DNA from: XYD12-FULL-36-8 sp964613805
Lineage (GTDB): Bacteria > Bacteroidota > Ignavibacteria > Ignavibacteriales > Ignavibacteriaceae
Direction of reading: 5' to 3'
Length of the DNA: 64,000 nt
Assembly (NCBI GenBank): GCA_964613805.1
Contig: CAZTJF010000006.1
Coordinates: 89,011 to 153,010 of the forward strand
The position numbers and the translations under genes were made by a program. Under the pieces are notes generated by a model. The model saw nothing but the letters and a program-made list of their open reading frames with translations. It did not search any database and was not told where the DNA came from. This document shows, piece by piece, positions 1 to 8,974 of the stretch; within the stretch, counting starts at the first letter, position 1, and every line of letters starts with the position of its first letter.

Positions 1-467
1 TCATCCTCTTTAAACTTGAGTAACTGCATTGTGTTTATCACATCATAGTAAAGTGAAATAGTTTGAAAAACAATATCTTGTTTAAGGCGGTCAACATTAT
101 ACTTAGCGGCTTCTAATTCATTTTTACTCTGAGATAAGTTTGCGAAGTTGGAAAGCCCGTCAAATAAAGTCCATGTAGAACCAACACCTGCACTATATCT
201 TCTATCATAAGTTTTATTTGTTCCTGATCCTATTTTATTTTCATATTGTGTATAATTCCAACCCGCATTAGCACCAATTGTTGGTAAAAAGTTTCCAACC
301 GCAGTTTTTACATTTGATTCAGAATTATTAAGCGAGTTAGTGGATTTTAATAGTGTAGTATTTCTATTCAGTGCTATTTTAATGGATTCATTAAGACTTA
401 GCTGCTTTTGTGCTGATAAGAAAATTGTGTTTGCAACTATTATCAGATATGAAAGAAAAATTCGCAT
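1..467 (-). CDS. TolC-family outer membrane efflux protein (3' end cut off by window)
   Basis: The visible 155 residues start at the ATG complementary to 465-467 and run off the left edge, so the C-terminus is missing. A short signal peptide (MRIFLSYLIIVANTIFLSAQ) is followed by the usual opening of TolC-like proteins: a segment LSLNESIKIALNRN, then PTIGANAGWNYTQ, a WTLFDGL motif, and a long helix with conserved Asn/Gln. Family members form the outer membrane and periplasmic channel of tripartite efflux or type I export systems. The partner genes lie outside the window. The substrate cannot be deduced. Confidence 0.85.
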   Translation of the reverse strand, partial: MRIFLSYLIIVANTIFLSAQKQLSLNESIKIALNRNTTLLKSTNSLNNSESNVKTAVGNFLPTIGANAGWNYTQYENKIGSGTNKTYDRRYSAGVGSTWTLFDGLSNFANLSQSKNELEAAKYNVDRLKQDIVFQTISLYYDVINTMQLLKFKED

Positions 468-669
468 GTTAGCTCCAATTAGTTAAATATTTTGTGAAAT
501 GATTATCTAAGATAACTCTTAGGTAAAACAATAATATTTTCAATAAAATTTCAATTCGAAAATAATTGTTTTAGCACTAACAAAGAGTTTTTAATTACAA
601 ACGGTAATATAATTATATGATTGGTAGTTCTGGTAAGTAAATACTAATTGGAAAATGATTATAAAACAG

Positions 670-2097
670 TCAAACTATGTGATCATCATTCTTTTCGTCT
701 GAAAGATATTTATCCTTTATTTCAAGGAGATATTGTAAAGCTTCATCATGAGTATTGCCGATTTTGCCGTCAAGAATTGCCTCTTCAATTGCTTTCTTAA
801 TGTCACCGACTTTTTTCGAGGGCTTAAGATTACAGATGCTCATAATTTCTTCACCGCGAACCGGAGATTGAAATGCTCGTAGTTTATCTTTTTCTAAAAC
901 CTCAAAAACTTTTTTCATCACCCTTTCATAATTATCAAGATACTTTGAAACCCGATTGGAATCTTTACTTGTAATATCTGCTCTACAGAGAGTTATGAGA
1001 TCACTTAAATCATCGCCTGCTTCTACAATTAATCTTCGAATCGCTGAATCCGTCACCTCATCCTTTGCAAGCGCTATCGGTCGGAGATGAAGGCGGACTA
1101 ACTTCTCAACATAATCTAACTTGTGTAATGGCAACTTTAATCTTTTGAAAATTCCCTTCATCATTCGAGCACCAATTTCTTCGTGTCCATGAAAAGTCCA
1201 GCCAATCTCCTCAACAAATTTTTTAGTTTGAGGTTTTGCAATATCATGAAGCAGAGCCACAAGCCGCAGCCAAACATTATCGCTTACTTTTGCAACGTTA
1301 TCAACAACCATGCATGTATGAAGAAAAACGTCTTTGTGATGATAATCTTTCCGTTGATCAACTCCAGCTAAATTTGAAATTTCGGGAAATATTATTTCCA
1401 TAACTCCAGTATAATGAAGAAGCTTTAATCCTATGGAAGGTTTTGGTGAAGCGATTATCTTCAAAAGTTCATCGGTTACTCTTTCCTGAGATACGATTTT
1501 AAGTCGGTCTCTTGATTTATTTGCAGCATCTAAAATTGAATCGTGTACTTTAAAGTCTAATTGAGAAGCAAATCTAAATGCTCGCATAATTCTTAGAGGA
1601 TCATCATCAAAGGTAATAAGCGGATCAACAGGAGTTTTTATCAGTTTATTTTTAATATCGTTCAATCCATCATAATGATCTATCAGTTCTCCAAAATCAT
1701 TTTCATTCAGAGAAATTGCAAGTGTATTAATCGTAAAATCTCGCCTGCCAATATCATCTTCAAATGAACCAATTGTGACATCCGGTTTTCTGCTGTTTTT
1801 ATTGTACGATTCTTTTCTTGCACCTACAAATTCCAAACTGAAATCAGCATAATTAAAATGAGCTGTTCCGAAAGTTCTATAAACAATAACAGATTTTATT
1901 CCCAACTCTTTAGCAAACTCATTTGCAAATTCAATTCCATCTCCAATCACTAAAAAGTCCATTTCATTGCTTTCTTTCTCAAGAATTAAATCACGCACAA
2001 AACCGCCGACTAAAAAAACTTTGTTTTTCATTTTTTTAGCTGTCTGACTTGCAGAATTCAGCCATGGATACTTTAATATTTCGTTTTTAAAATTCAA
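670..2097 (-). CDS. cca: CCA tRNA nucleotidyltransferase / poly(A) polymerase family, with HD domain
   Basis: A 475-residue class II nucleotidyltransferase, expected to add or repair the 3'-CCA of tRNAs. The head domain carries GGFVRD (31-36), RRDFTINTLAI near 130, and DPLRIMRAFRF near 167. An HD phosphohydrolase domain follows, with ALLHDIAKP near residue 285 and GHEEIGARM after it. The order matches the HD-containing CCA enzymes of Bacteroidota. One oddity is that the usual metal-binding DxD reads E45-M46-D47, replacing the first Asp with Glu. A poly(A) polymerase role cannot be excluded from sequence alone. The gene is separated by 291 bp of repeat-rich DNA from the next upstream gene and is probably transcribed on its own. 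Confidence 0.88.
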   Translation of the reverse strand: MNFKNEILKYPWLNSASQTAKKMKNKVFLVGGFVRDLILEKESNEMDFLVIGDGIEFANEFAKELGIKSVIVYRTFGTAHFNYADFSLEFVGARKESYNKNSRKPDVTIGSFEDDIGRRDFTINTLAISLNENDFGELIDHYDGLNDIKNKLIKTPVDPLITFDDDPLRIMRAFRFASQLDFKVHDSILDAANKSRDRLKIVSQERVTDELLKIIASPKPSIGLKLLHYTGVMEIIFPEISNLAGVDQRKDYHHKDVFLHTCMVVDNVAKVSDNVWLRLVALLHDIAKPQTKKFVEEIGWTFHGHEEIGARMMKGIFKRLKLPLHKLDYVEKLVRLHLRPIALAKDEVTDSAIRRLIVEAGDDLSDLITLCRADITSKDSNRVSKYLDNYERVMKKVFEVLEKDKLRAFQSPVRGEEIMSICNLKPSKKVGDIKKAIEEAILDGKIGNTHDEALQYLLEIKDKYLSDEKNDDHIV

Positions 2098-2153
2098 GTT
2101 TATGTAGGAAAGTTATTAGAGAAATCAAATTTATTTAACTAATCATTTATTTC

Positions 2154-2317
2154 GTCCCAATGGGACTCTTTGTTATTGATGAATTACCTTGTTCTAAAAA
2201 TATTTTGTCCTTATTGGGACAAAAAGCTTGCATTTATTGTCATAACAATAATCCCGATAGGGATTAAATATTTGCAGCAGTATTTATGACTCAAACAATT
2301 CAGAGTCCCATAAGGGG
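2154..2317. repeat. Cluster of four REP-like GTCCC/GGGAC hairpins
   Basis: This intergenic stretch holds four short palindromes of one type: GTCCCAATGGGAC (2154-2166), GTCCTTATTGGGAC (2207-2220), ATCCCGATAGGGAT (2251-2264, followed by TAAATATTTGCAG), and an imperfect AGTCCCATAAGGGGC (2304-2318). The last is followed by an AGAATAGGTGTC tail. They look like a degenerate array of REP-type units in alternating orientation. No transposase is encoded nearby. Confidence 0.7.
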
Positions 2318-2389
2318 CAGAATAGGTGTCAATTTTCAAAGCAGAAAGAATAATTAGAAATATATTTTAACTTGCACAATTCTGATTAA

Positions 2390-4657
2390 CTACTGATAAA
2401 CTAATGACGAAAGTATCTTTTCATGATTTTTATAAAGCCAATTCATTTTCTCAAAATTACTATTTAAAATTGGATTAAAGCTCACATCTTCCGAGTATCG
2501 AAGTGAAAGAGCAGCCAATTTTCTCGCACGTTCAAAGTCCATTTTTTCACACATGTACAAGGATAATTTATAAACAGCATAACAACTTTCATAATCACTT
2601 ACTCTCAGCACCTGTGTGAAATTAGATAAGAAATCATCGTATTCAATACCTGATGATTTTGCTAACGAAACAAGATAAGGAAAAGTTTTATAGTTGTATC
2701 CTTTTTGATTGAGTGAATTAAGAATGCTATATTTTTCAATTCCCTCAGAAGAAAGGTATCTAATCAAAACTGTATCTGCTTGAACTAAATCAGTCCTTAA
2801 TGTTGTCAGCCCAAATAATGTTCTAGTGGGATTTCTTAAAATCAAACTTTTATAAATCGAATCTGCTTTCGATAATTGGTTATTCCGCGCTAATAAGTCA
2901 GCACGCAGGAACTCAATTTCATACTGATATGCAGTGTTCACAAACTTTTGCAAATTATCTCGAAGTAAAACAATTGCTTTTTCATTTTGCTTTGACTCAA
3001 CATAACAATTTGCAAGTCCAATCAAAGGAGAATAATTATCACTTATAACCAACAATTCTTTAAATATTTTTTTTGCTTCCTCAATTCTTTTTTGGTCAAA
3101 TAACATCCAAGCTTTATTAATTTTCTTTGCTACATAGCGAGGACAAACTTTATAAAATAGTGATTTGCGTCCGAAATAATATTTTGCGCGATCTTTATCA
3201 GTTGTTGGTATCTGAAATTTATTTTTCAGGTACAGTTCATATTCACCTACAATCTCCGTCAATTCCTTATTATAATACTTTTGAAAATCCAAATCCGTGT
3301 ACAAATTTTTATAACGATCTATTCCGTAATTATCAACTAAATATTTGATAAATGAACCCGCAATAATGTATCCTAGAGATGAGGGCTGCTTGAAGAAATT
3401 AAAAAATCCAAACAGTTGATTTACATCTATCTTAAATTCATTATTAAAAGCCAAAGCTGCCATGTAATCAAGATCGAATTCATCATAAACAGGATCAGAC
3501 GCCATTGCTATTCCTTCAATCAAAACGGGGTTAAAATTATCGGCAACCTTGAAAACTTTACTGCCAAACTCTCCAGCAAAACAATGGGCTATTTCATGTT
3601 TCAATGTTTTATCATAATTGTCCACTGAAATGTATATCTCAGGAATCCAAGGCTTTGCAACATCAGCATTGGCCGTCCCGAATAATCTCTTTTTCTGTTC
3701 TATATTATTAAAAATTATGGAAACAATTTTATCCTTCGGTTTTTCGTTAAAATATTTCTCCAACTCAGCATAATAAAACTCGTGATGCAGAGCAATTACA
3801 TTTATTAAAGTATCATTTAAAGAAGATGAATAATGAATTTCATAATGTTCAGATGATATCGTTTTATCCAATTCTGACTTTAGACTTGTATGAGTTATTG
3901 AAAACCCCAGATCGGGAGATAAAATAATAAAAGCTAAAGGGATTACAATTGTGAATACCCATGCAATTCTCAAGGAATATCGAGATCGCAAGTTCAAAGC
4001 TCGAATGAATAAAAATATTATCGAGAGAAAAAATATGACGTTCAGAAATCTGTATACCATCAATTTCAAATCAACTTCAATTCCTTCATCATAAATAGTT
4101 CCTGGGAAAAATCCAATAATGGGATTATAAAAATAAACTTGAGGATTGAAGTAAATCTCCAAAACCGGGATGAGAGCAATTACAAACAATGATAAAAGAA
4201 ACAATAACAAACCAAATCTTTTAGAAATACTAAAACTTAAAACTCCCAGTGCAATTCCAATTACCGGTGCAGGCATTGTTAAAAAAGTATAAAATAATAT
4301 TCCATCTCCTAACGGACAATTAATGGTTTGGAATAAGCTGATTAAAGAAATGAGAAATGGAATTATGATAAAAATAAATGAGACCTGGGCAAAGGTTTTA
4401 TAAATCTTAGTTGTTGCTGAGCTATCGAAAACAACTTTCTGTAGATAAAAGAAAGAATATAATCCAGCTAAAAAAATGATTAATGCAGAGTTGAAAATTG
4501 AAAACTCATAGCTGAGATAATTTGTAAGGGGCAGATTTAATAATATTGCATTAAAAAAGATAAGAATGAAAAGATAGATTGTTAAATAATTATAAGCTGA
4601 AAATATTCTCTTTAAGATACTAATACTCCTTCCCCTCCACCCTTTCAATGCTTGCAC
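2390..4657 (-). CDS. Polytopic membrane protein with HEIAH metallopeptidase domain and TPRs
   Basis: This 755-residue protein opens with about 250 residues of hydrophobic segments (roughly seven to eight membrane helices). An extracytoplasmic domain follows with H354-E-I-A-H358, and 23 residues later L-I-E381-G-I-A. This is the HExxH plus distal Glu arrangement of gluzincin (peptidase MA-like) zinc proteases. The last 250 residues are helical and TPR-like, with phrases such as SPLIGLANCYVESKQNEKAI. The start codon overlaps the 3' end of murA by 38 bp, suggesting translational coupling with cell-wall synthesis. I infer an envelope-associated protease. The substrate is unknown and no named family member is recognised with confidence. 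Confidence 0.75.
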   Translation of the reverse strand: MQALKGWRGRSISILKRIFSAYNYLTIYLFILIFFNAILLNLPLTNYLSYEFSIFNSALIIFLAGLYSFFYLQKVVFDSSATTKIYKTFAQVSFIFIIIPFLISLISLFQTINCPLGDGILFYTFLTMPAPVIGIALGVLSFSISKRFGLLLFLLSLFVIALIPVLEIYFNPQVYFYNPIIGFFPGTIYDEGIEVDLKLMVYRFLNVIFFLSIIFLFIRALNLRSRYSLRIAWVFTIVIPLAFIILSPDLGFSITHTSLKSELDKTISSEHYEIHYSSSLNDTLINVIALHHEFYYAELEKYFNEKPKDKIVSIIFNNIEQKKRLFGTANADVAKPWIPEIYISVDNYDKTLKHEIAHCFAGEFGSKVFKVADNFNPVLIEGIAMASDPVYDEFDLDYMAALAFNNEFKIDVNQLFGFFNFFKQPSSLGYIIAGSFIKYLVDNYGIDRYKNLYTDLDFQKYYNKELTEIVGEYELYLKNKFQIPTTDKDRAKYYFGRKSLFYKVCPRYVAKKINKAWMLFDQKRIEEAKKIFKELLVISDNYSPLIGLANCYVESKQNEKAIVLLRDNLQKFVNTAYQYEIEFLRADLLARNNQLSKADSIYKSLILRNPTRTLFGLTTLRTDLVQADTVLIRYLSSEGIEKYSILNSLNQKGYNYKTFPYLVSLAKSSGIEYDDFLSNFTQVLRVSDYESCYAVYKLSLYMCEKMDFERARKLAALSLRYSEDVSFNPILNSNFEKMNWLYKNHEKILSSLVYQ

Positions 4658-5885
4658 CCAAGCTCATTAATTTTTTCTCAATCTGCTGATACCCACGATC
4701 CAAATGATAAACACGCAGCACTTCAGTTTTCCCTTCGGCAGCAAGACCAGCAAGAACTAAGCATGCACTTGCCCGCAAATCAGTTGACATAACTTTTGCA
4801 CCTTTTAATTTTGGTACACCTTTAATTACAGCACTGTTCTCCTTAACGACAATATCTGCTCCCAAACGAACTAACTCTGGAACGTGCATAAATCTGTCAA
4901 GATAAACAGTATCCGTAACTGTCGAAACTCCATTTGCCAATGACATGCAAGCTGTCCATTGTGCCTGCATATCAGTTGGAAATCCGGGGAAAGGAGCTGT
5001 GGAAACATTTGTCGGGTTGATTGTAATATTTTGTGCATCAACCTCAACTGAGTGATCATGTAGATTTATTTTACAACCGCTGTCTTCAAGTTTTAAAATA
5101 AGAGCATTAATAAACTTCGGATCAATTTTTTCAACTAAAACTCTGCCCTTTGTCATTGCTGCTGCAATTAAAATTGTACCGGCTTCAATTCTATCTGAAA
5201 TTGTTTCTATCTCAGCGGCTTTTAATGAATCCACTCCCTCAATTGTTAAGGTTGAAGTATTAATGCCATCTACCTTAGCACCCATCTTAATAAGAAACTC
5301 AGCAAGATTACCTATTTCAGGTTCCAAAGCAGCATTTGAAATAACAGTTGTTCCTTGAGCAAGTGCTGCAGCCATCATTAAATTTCCAGTGGCTCCAACC
5401 GATGAAACATCAAAATTAATTTTTGCTCCTTTTAGTTTTTTTGCTTTTGCAACAATGTAGCCCTCGGCAAGGTCAATATCGGCACCCATCTTTTTCAGTC
5501 CTTCAAGATGAAGATTAATTGGACGTGGACCCCAAGCACATCCGCCGGGTAAAGAAACTTTTGCAAAACCAAATCGAGTTAACAAAGGCCCAAGAACATA
5601 AACTGATGCACGCATTTTTTTTACATGTTCATAAGGGGCAACATAATTATTGATATTGGTGGTATCCAATTCCAAAACAGAATTTGAGAATGTTGATTCA
5701 ACGCCAAGATATTTTAGCAATTTTATCATTGTAAAGACATCATTTAATTCTGGTGTGTTATGTAAGGTTGATTTGCCATAAGCAAGCAGAGTTGCTGGCA
5801 TAAGTGCGAGTGATGCATTTTTTGCACCGCTAACTGAGGTTTTACCCTCTAATTTTTTCTCCCCTGTGATAATAAATTTATCCAC
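4620..5885 (-). CDS. murA: UDP-N-acetylglucosamine 1-carboxyvinyltransferase
   Basis: MurA transfers enolpyruvate from PEP to UDP-GlcNAc, the first committed step of peptidoglycan synthesis, in the cytoplasm. The 421-residue length is standard. The N-terminal GAKNASL (20-26) binds substrate, and the active-site loop reads PGGCAWGPRPINLH with the catalytic cysteine at residue 116, so a fosfomycin-sensitive Cys form is expected. FPTDMQAQ and DLRASACLVLAGLAA are also canonical. It lies 95 bp downstream of the PP2C phosphatase gene and its 3' end overlaps the start of the HEIAH membrane protease. Confidence 0.97.
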   Translation of the reverse strand: MDKFIITGEKKLEGKTSVSGAKNASLALMPATLLAYGKSTLHNTPELNDVFTMIKLLKYLGVESTFSNSVLELDTTNINNYVAPYEHVKKMRASVYVLGPLLTRFGFAKVSLPGGCAWGPRPINLHLEGLKKMGADIDLAEGYIVAKAKKLKGAKINFDVSSVGATGNLMMAAALAQGTTVISNAALEPEIGNLAEFLIKMGAKVDGINTSTLTIEGVDSLKAAEIETISDRIEAGTILIAAAMTKGRVLVEKIDPKFINALILKLEDSGCKINLHDHSVEVDAQNITINPTNVSTAPFPGFPTDMQAQWTACMSLANGVSTVTDTVYLDRFMHVPELVRLGADIVVKENSAVIKGVPKLKGAKVMSTDLRASACLVLAGLAAEGKTEVLRVYHLDRGYQQIEKKLMSLGASIERVEGKEY

Positions 5886-5980
5886 GTTATTTTATTCTGA
5901 TTTTGTTAAAGATACGTTTTTTCCTGAGAGAAAATTATAAATATGAAAAGGCAAAAACAATTTTAACTGCGGGCAGGAAA

Positions 5981-6703
5981 TTAACGAGCGGCAATAACAA
6001 AAGAGTAGTTATCCGGTGATCCACGTTTTTCTATTAAATTTTTTAGCTGTCGCGCAGATTCTTCAATATTTTCCACTTCCAATATTTCGCTTAGTTCTGT
6101 ATCATTGGCAACACAAGTTACTCCATCAGTACAGATAAAAAATTTAAACTTTTCCCCAATTGGAATTACAATTTTACTTGTATCAACTTCAGGGATTTTA
6201 TTATCACCAATGGCTTTAACAACCACATTTTTTCTCGGATGATTTTGCAGATCCTTAACTTTTATTTCTCCATCATCCATTAATTTTTGAATTAGCGAAT
6301 GGTCTTTTGTTAATTGCTTAAGTTTATTATTCTTGAAAATATAGATTCTCGAATCACCAATATGTCCCCAGACAGAATTAGTTCCATTAAGCAATATAAC
6401 TTCGCAAGTTGTTGCCATTCCCTTAAAATGCAAGTTCCCGTTTGACTTTTCATAAACAAATCTATTTGCGCTTTCTATTGAGATTTTAATTCTCTTAATC
6501 AGATCAACTTCGGATGAATTAATAAAAGCTTTATGAATTTTCTCAACGCTCGATTTTGATGCAAACTCACCAGATAATCCCCCACCCAATCCGTCGCAAA
6601 TAACGATAAGAAGTCCTAAATCGGTGGTAAAAATCCCAATAGAATCTTCATTCCTCTTTCTTTTTTGACCTTGTTCAGAAATCGAACAATATTGATAATT
6701 CAT
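5981..6703 (-). CDS. PP2C-family serine/threonine protein phosphatase
   Basis: A 240-residue soluble PPM/PP2C domain of the Stp/PrpC size class. The metal-binding motifs are all present: RNED20S, VICD37GLGGG, GHIGDSRIYI in the middle, and FFICTDGVT near residue 190, with SPDNYSF at the end. It dephosphorylates Ser/Thr-phosphorylated proteins. No partner kinase (Hanks type) is in the window, although such pairs are common. It sits upstream of murA on the same strand, which fits a link to cell-wall regulation, but that is inference. Confidence 0.93.
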   Translation of the reverse strand: MNYQYCSISEQGQKRKRNEDSIGIFTTDLGLLIVICDGLGGGLSGEFASKSSVEKIHKAFINSSEVDLIKRIKISIESANRFVYEKSNGNLHFKGMATTCEVILLNGTNSVWGHIGDSRIYIFKNNKLKQLTKDHSLIQKLMDDGEIKVKDLQNHPRKNVVVKAIGDNKIPEVDTSKIVIPIGEKFKFFICTDGVTCVANDTELSEILEVENIEESARQLKNLIEKRGSPDNYSFVIAAR

Positions 6704-6857
6704 TAGAAGTTTTATCTGTTGTACTGAAATTGAAACTCATTTATTCACTATTAAACACTAATTTCGTGCCAGAGACGTGAATAAACTTCCCGTTGATATT
6801 TGCGATACAAAATCATCACATTTATATTTGTTTTCCAATTTTAACGGAAAAAGCAAA

Positions 6858-6939
6858 GCGAGAATGGCGGAATTGGCAGACGCGCTAGACTTAGGATCTA
6901 GTACCGAAAGGTGTCGGGGTTCGAGTCCCCGTTCTCGCA
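6858..6939 (+). tRNA. tRNA-Leu (anticodon TAG)
   Basis: An 82-nt cloverleaf with acceptor GCGAGAA pairing with TTCTCGC, discriminator A at 6939, anticodon stem-loop CTAGA-CTTAGGA-TCTAG giving anticodon UAG, a long variable arm typical of Leu, and a T arm GGGGTTCGAGTCCCC. CCA is not encoded. It lies 37 bp upstream of trigger factor. Confidence 0.97.
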
Positions 6940-6966
6940 CATTTCATAAAACAGATTTACATACAC

Positions 6967-6971
6967 AGAGG
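6967..6971 (+). promoter_or_regulatory. Shine-Dalgarno (AGAGG) supporting the TTG start of tig
   Basis: AGAGG lies five bases before TTG at 6977. It is the reason for accepting a non-ATG start here, because most genes in this window have no clear Shine-Dalgarno sequence. Confidence 0.6.
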
Positions 6972-6976
6972 TAAAA

Positions 6977-8272
6977 TTGAAGTTTACGATTAATGATTTA
7001 ACTCAATCCGAAAAAGAAATTAACATTGAACTTGGTTATGAAGAAGTAAAAGATGAGATTGATACCGAGGTAAAGAAACAAGTTAAAAAAATTCAAATAC
7101 CGGGTTTTAGAAAAGGGAAAGTTCCACCGAATATCTTAAAAAGCAGATTCGGTGACGCTTTGGAATATGAAGCATCTGAAAAAGTGGCTAACTTACAATT
7201 TTGGAAAGTTGCAAAAGAGAATGAACTTAAACCCATTGGCACTCCTGTCCTTACGGATATTCAATTCAATCCTGGGAAGGATTTAAGCTTCAAAGTAAAA
7301 TTTGAAATGCTTCCAGTAATTGAACCCAAAAATTATACGGGTTTGGATATTAAAATTCCCGATTATAAAGTGACCGACCATGAAGTTGAACATGAAATAG
7401 AGCACATTTTAAAAGAAAATAGTACAAATGAGGACACCGATGTAGTGGGTGAGAGTGAATTCTTTATTATTAAAGTTGAATTGCAGCGAGTAACTGAAAG
7501 TGGTGAACCCTTTGAGGGCAGCAAACCTGAAACTCTTGATATTGATCTTTCAAATCATCGCATTCAACAAGAGATACGAGATAATGCTAAAGGTAAAAAG
7601 ATTGGTGAAAGTTTTAGTTTTTCATTTGTGAATGAAAAGGAAAAGCATGATGATTCAAAACCTGAAGAAAGTTCTACAGAAACTTTTTATTACACTGCTT
7701 TAATCAAAGAAATTAAGAAAATAGTTCTTCCTGAACTAAACGAAGAATTAGTTAAAAAATTAACGAAGGATAAATTATCATCTCCAGAAAATTATAAAGA
7801 AGATATTAGAAAGGACATAACCAATTATTACAACCAGAGAACTGAGGAATTCATCCATCGAAAATTAATGAGCTTGGTAGTAAGCAATAATGATTTTACA
7901 CCACCTGCTTCGTTGGTACAAAACGTTCTTGAAGAGCTTGTTAAACAAGAAGAAGAGAATGGGAAAAAATACGGACTTAAAAATTTGGATAGAGATGTAT
8001 TAAAAGAAAAACTATTACCTTCTGCAGAGTTTGAAGTAAAATGGTATTACTTGAAAAACTTAATTCAGAAAAAAGAAAATTTAGACTTTTCTGAAAGTGA
8101 GCTTAACGAACTCGCCTCTAAAGATGCTGAAAAAACAGGAATAGCAATTGATAAATTAATTAACTATTATAAATCACCCGGTGTTTCTGTAAAACTTGTT
8201 GATAAGAAGCTATTCGATTTTCTAAGAGAAAAAAATAACCTAATAAAAGTTGCACCTGAAAATCTATCATAA
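6977..8272 (+). CDS. tig: Trigger factor, ribosome-associated chaperone
   Basis: Trigger factor binds the ribosomal tunnel exit and shields nascent chains. The 431 residues include the ribosome-docking signature GFRKGKVP (43-50). A weakly conserved FKBP-like middle region follows (about 150-245), then the helical C-terminal chaperone arms. The PPIase domain is divergent, as is usual in Bacteroidota homologues. Translation starts at TTG. The gene is followed 20 bp later by clpP, the common tig-clpP arrangement, although clpX is not adjacent here. Confidence 0.95.
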   Translation: MKFTINDLTQSEKEINIELGYEEVKDEIDTEVKKQVKKIQIPGFRKGKVPPNILKSRFGDALEYEASEKVANLQFWKVAKENELKPIGTPVLTDIQFNPGKDLSFKVKFEMLPVIEPKNYTGLDIKIPDYKVTDHEVEHEIEHILKENSTNEDTDVVGESEFFIIKVELQRVTESGEPFEGSKPETLDIDLSNHRIQQEIRDNAKGKKIGESFSFSFVNEKEKHDDSKPEESSTETFYYTALIKEIKKIVLPELNEELVKKLTKDKLSSPENYKEDIRKDITNYYNQRTEEFIHRKLMSLVVSNNDFTPPASLVQNVLEELVKQEEENGKKYGLKNLDRDVLKEKLLPSAEFEVKWYYLKNLIQKKENLDFSESELNELASKDAEKTGIAIDKLINYYKSPGVSVKLVDKKLFDFLREKNNLIKVAPENLS

Positions 8273-8292
8273 AACTATAAGGATAATAAATA

Positions 8293-8922
8293 ATGATGAA
8301 CGAAAAACTTGAAATATTTAATCAATTAGTCCCTTATGTAATTGAGCAAACCGGACGCGGTGAAAGAGGCATGGACATTTACTCACGATTGCTTCGTGAG
8401 AGAATAATTTTTCTCGGAACGGCGATTGACGATCATGTAGCAAGCTTAACGGTCGCTCAGTTAATTTTCTTGGAAGCAGAAGATCCTGAAAAAGATATTT
8501 TCCTATACATAAATTCTCCCGGGGGCAGCGTTACTGCTGGTCTTGCAATTTATGATACAATGAAATACATAAAACCGGCTGTATCTACAATTTGTGTTGG
8601 AATGGCTGCGAGCATGGGAGCAGTTCTGTTAGCAGGCGGTGCTGAAGGAAAAAGAAATTCTTTGCCGCATGCAAAAATTCTGATTCATCAACCATGGGTT
8701 GGCGGATTACAAGGTCAAACTTCGGATATTGAAATACATGCAAGAGAAATGATAAAAACGCGCGATACCTTGTATAATATTTTAGCCGAACATACTGGCA
8801 AATCTTTAGAACAAATAACAAAAGATTGTGATCGAGATTATTTCCTTACCGCTGATGAAGCAAAAGATTATCATTTGATTGACAATATTTTTGTTCAGAG
8901 ACCAAGCTTGGATAAAAAGTAG
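8293..8922 (+). CDS. clpP: ATP-dependent Clp protease proteolytic subunit
   Basis: ClpP forms the tetradecameric serine-protease chamber used by ClpX/ClpA-type unfoldases. The triad is visible: Ser107 in GMAASMGAVLL, His132 in ILIHQPWVGG, and Asp in DRDYFLTADEA near 180. NSPGGSVTAGLAIYDTM is also canonical. The length of 209 residues matches the family. Two consecutive ATG codons open the frame (8293 and 8296), and either could start. It is probably cotranscribed with tig. Confidence 0.97.
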   Translation: MMNEKLEIFNQLVPYVIEQTGRGERGMDIYSRLLRERIIFLGTAIDDHVASLTVAQLIFLEAEDPEKDIFLYINSPGGSVTAGLAIYDTMKYIKPAVSTICVGMAASMGAVLLAGGAEGKRNSLPHAKILIHQPWVGGLQGQTSDIEIHAREMIKTRDTLYNILAEHTGKSLEQITKDCDRDYFLTADEAKDYHLIDNIFVQRPSLDKK

Positions 8923-8974
8923 TTTTTTGTGATAATGTTATATCAATGACTTGCTTTACAATGGAACAAGAATA

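Noticed and set aside
2154..2317. CRISPR array
   Set aside because: The repeats vary in sequence and spacing, there are no uniform spacers, and no cas gene is present.
6758..6974. Open reading frames on both strands across 6758-6974
   Set aside because: They run through the tRNA-Leu gene and have no protein-like features.
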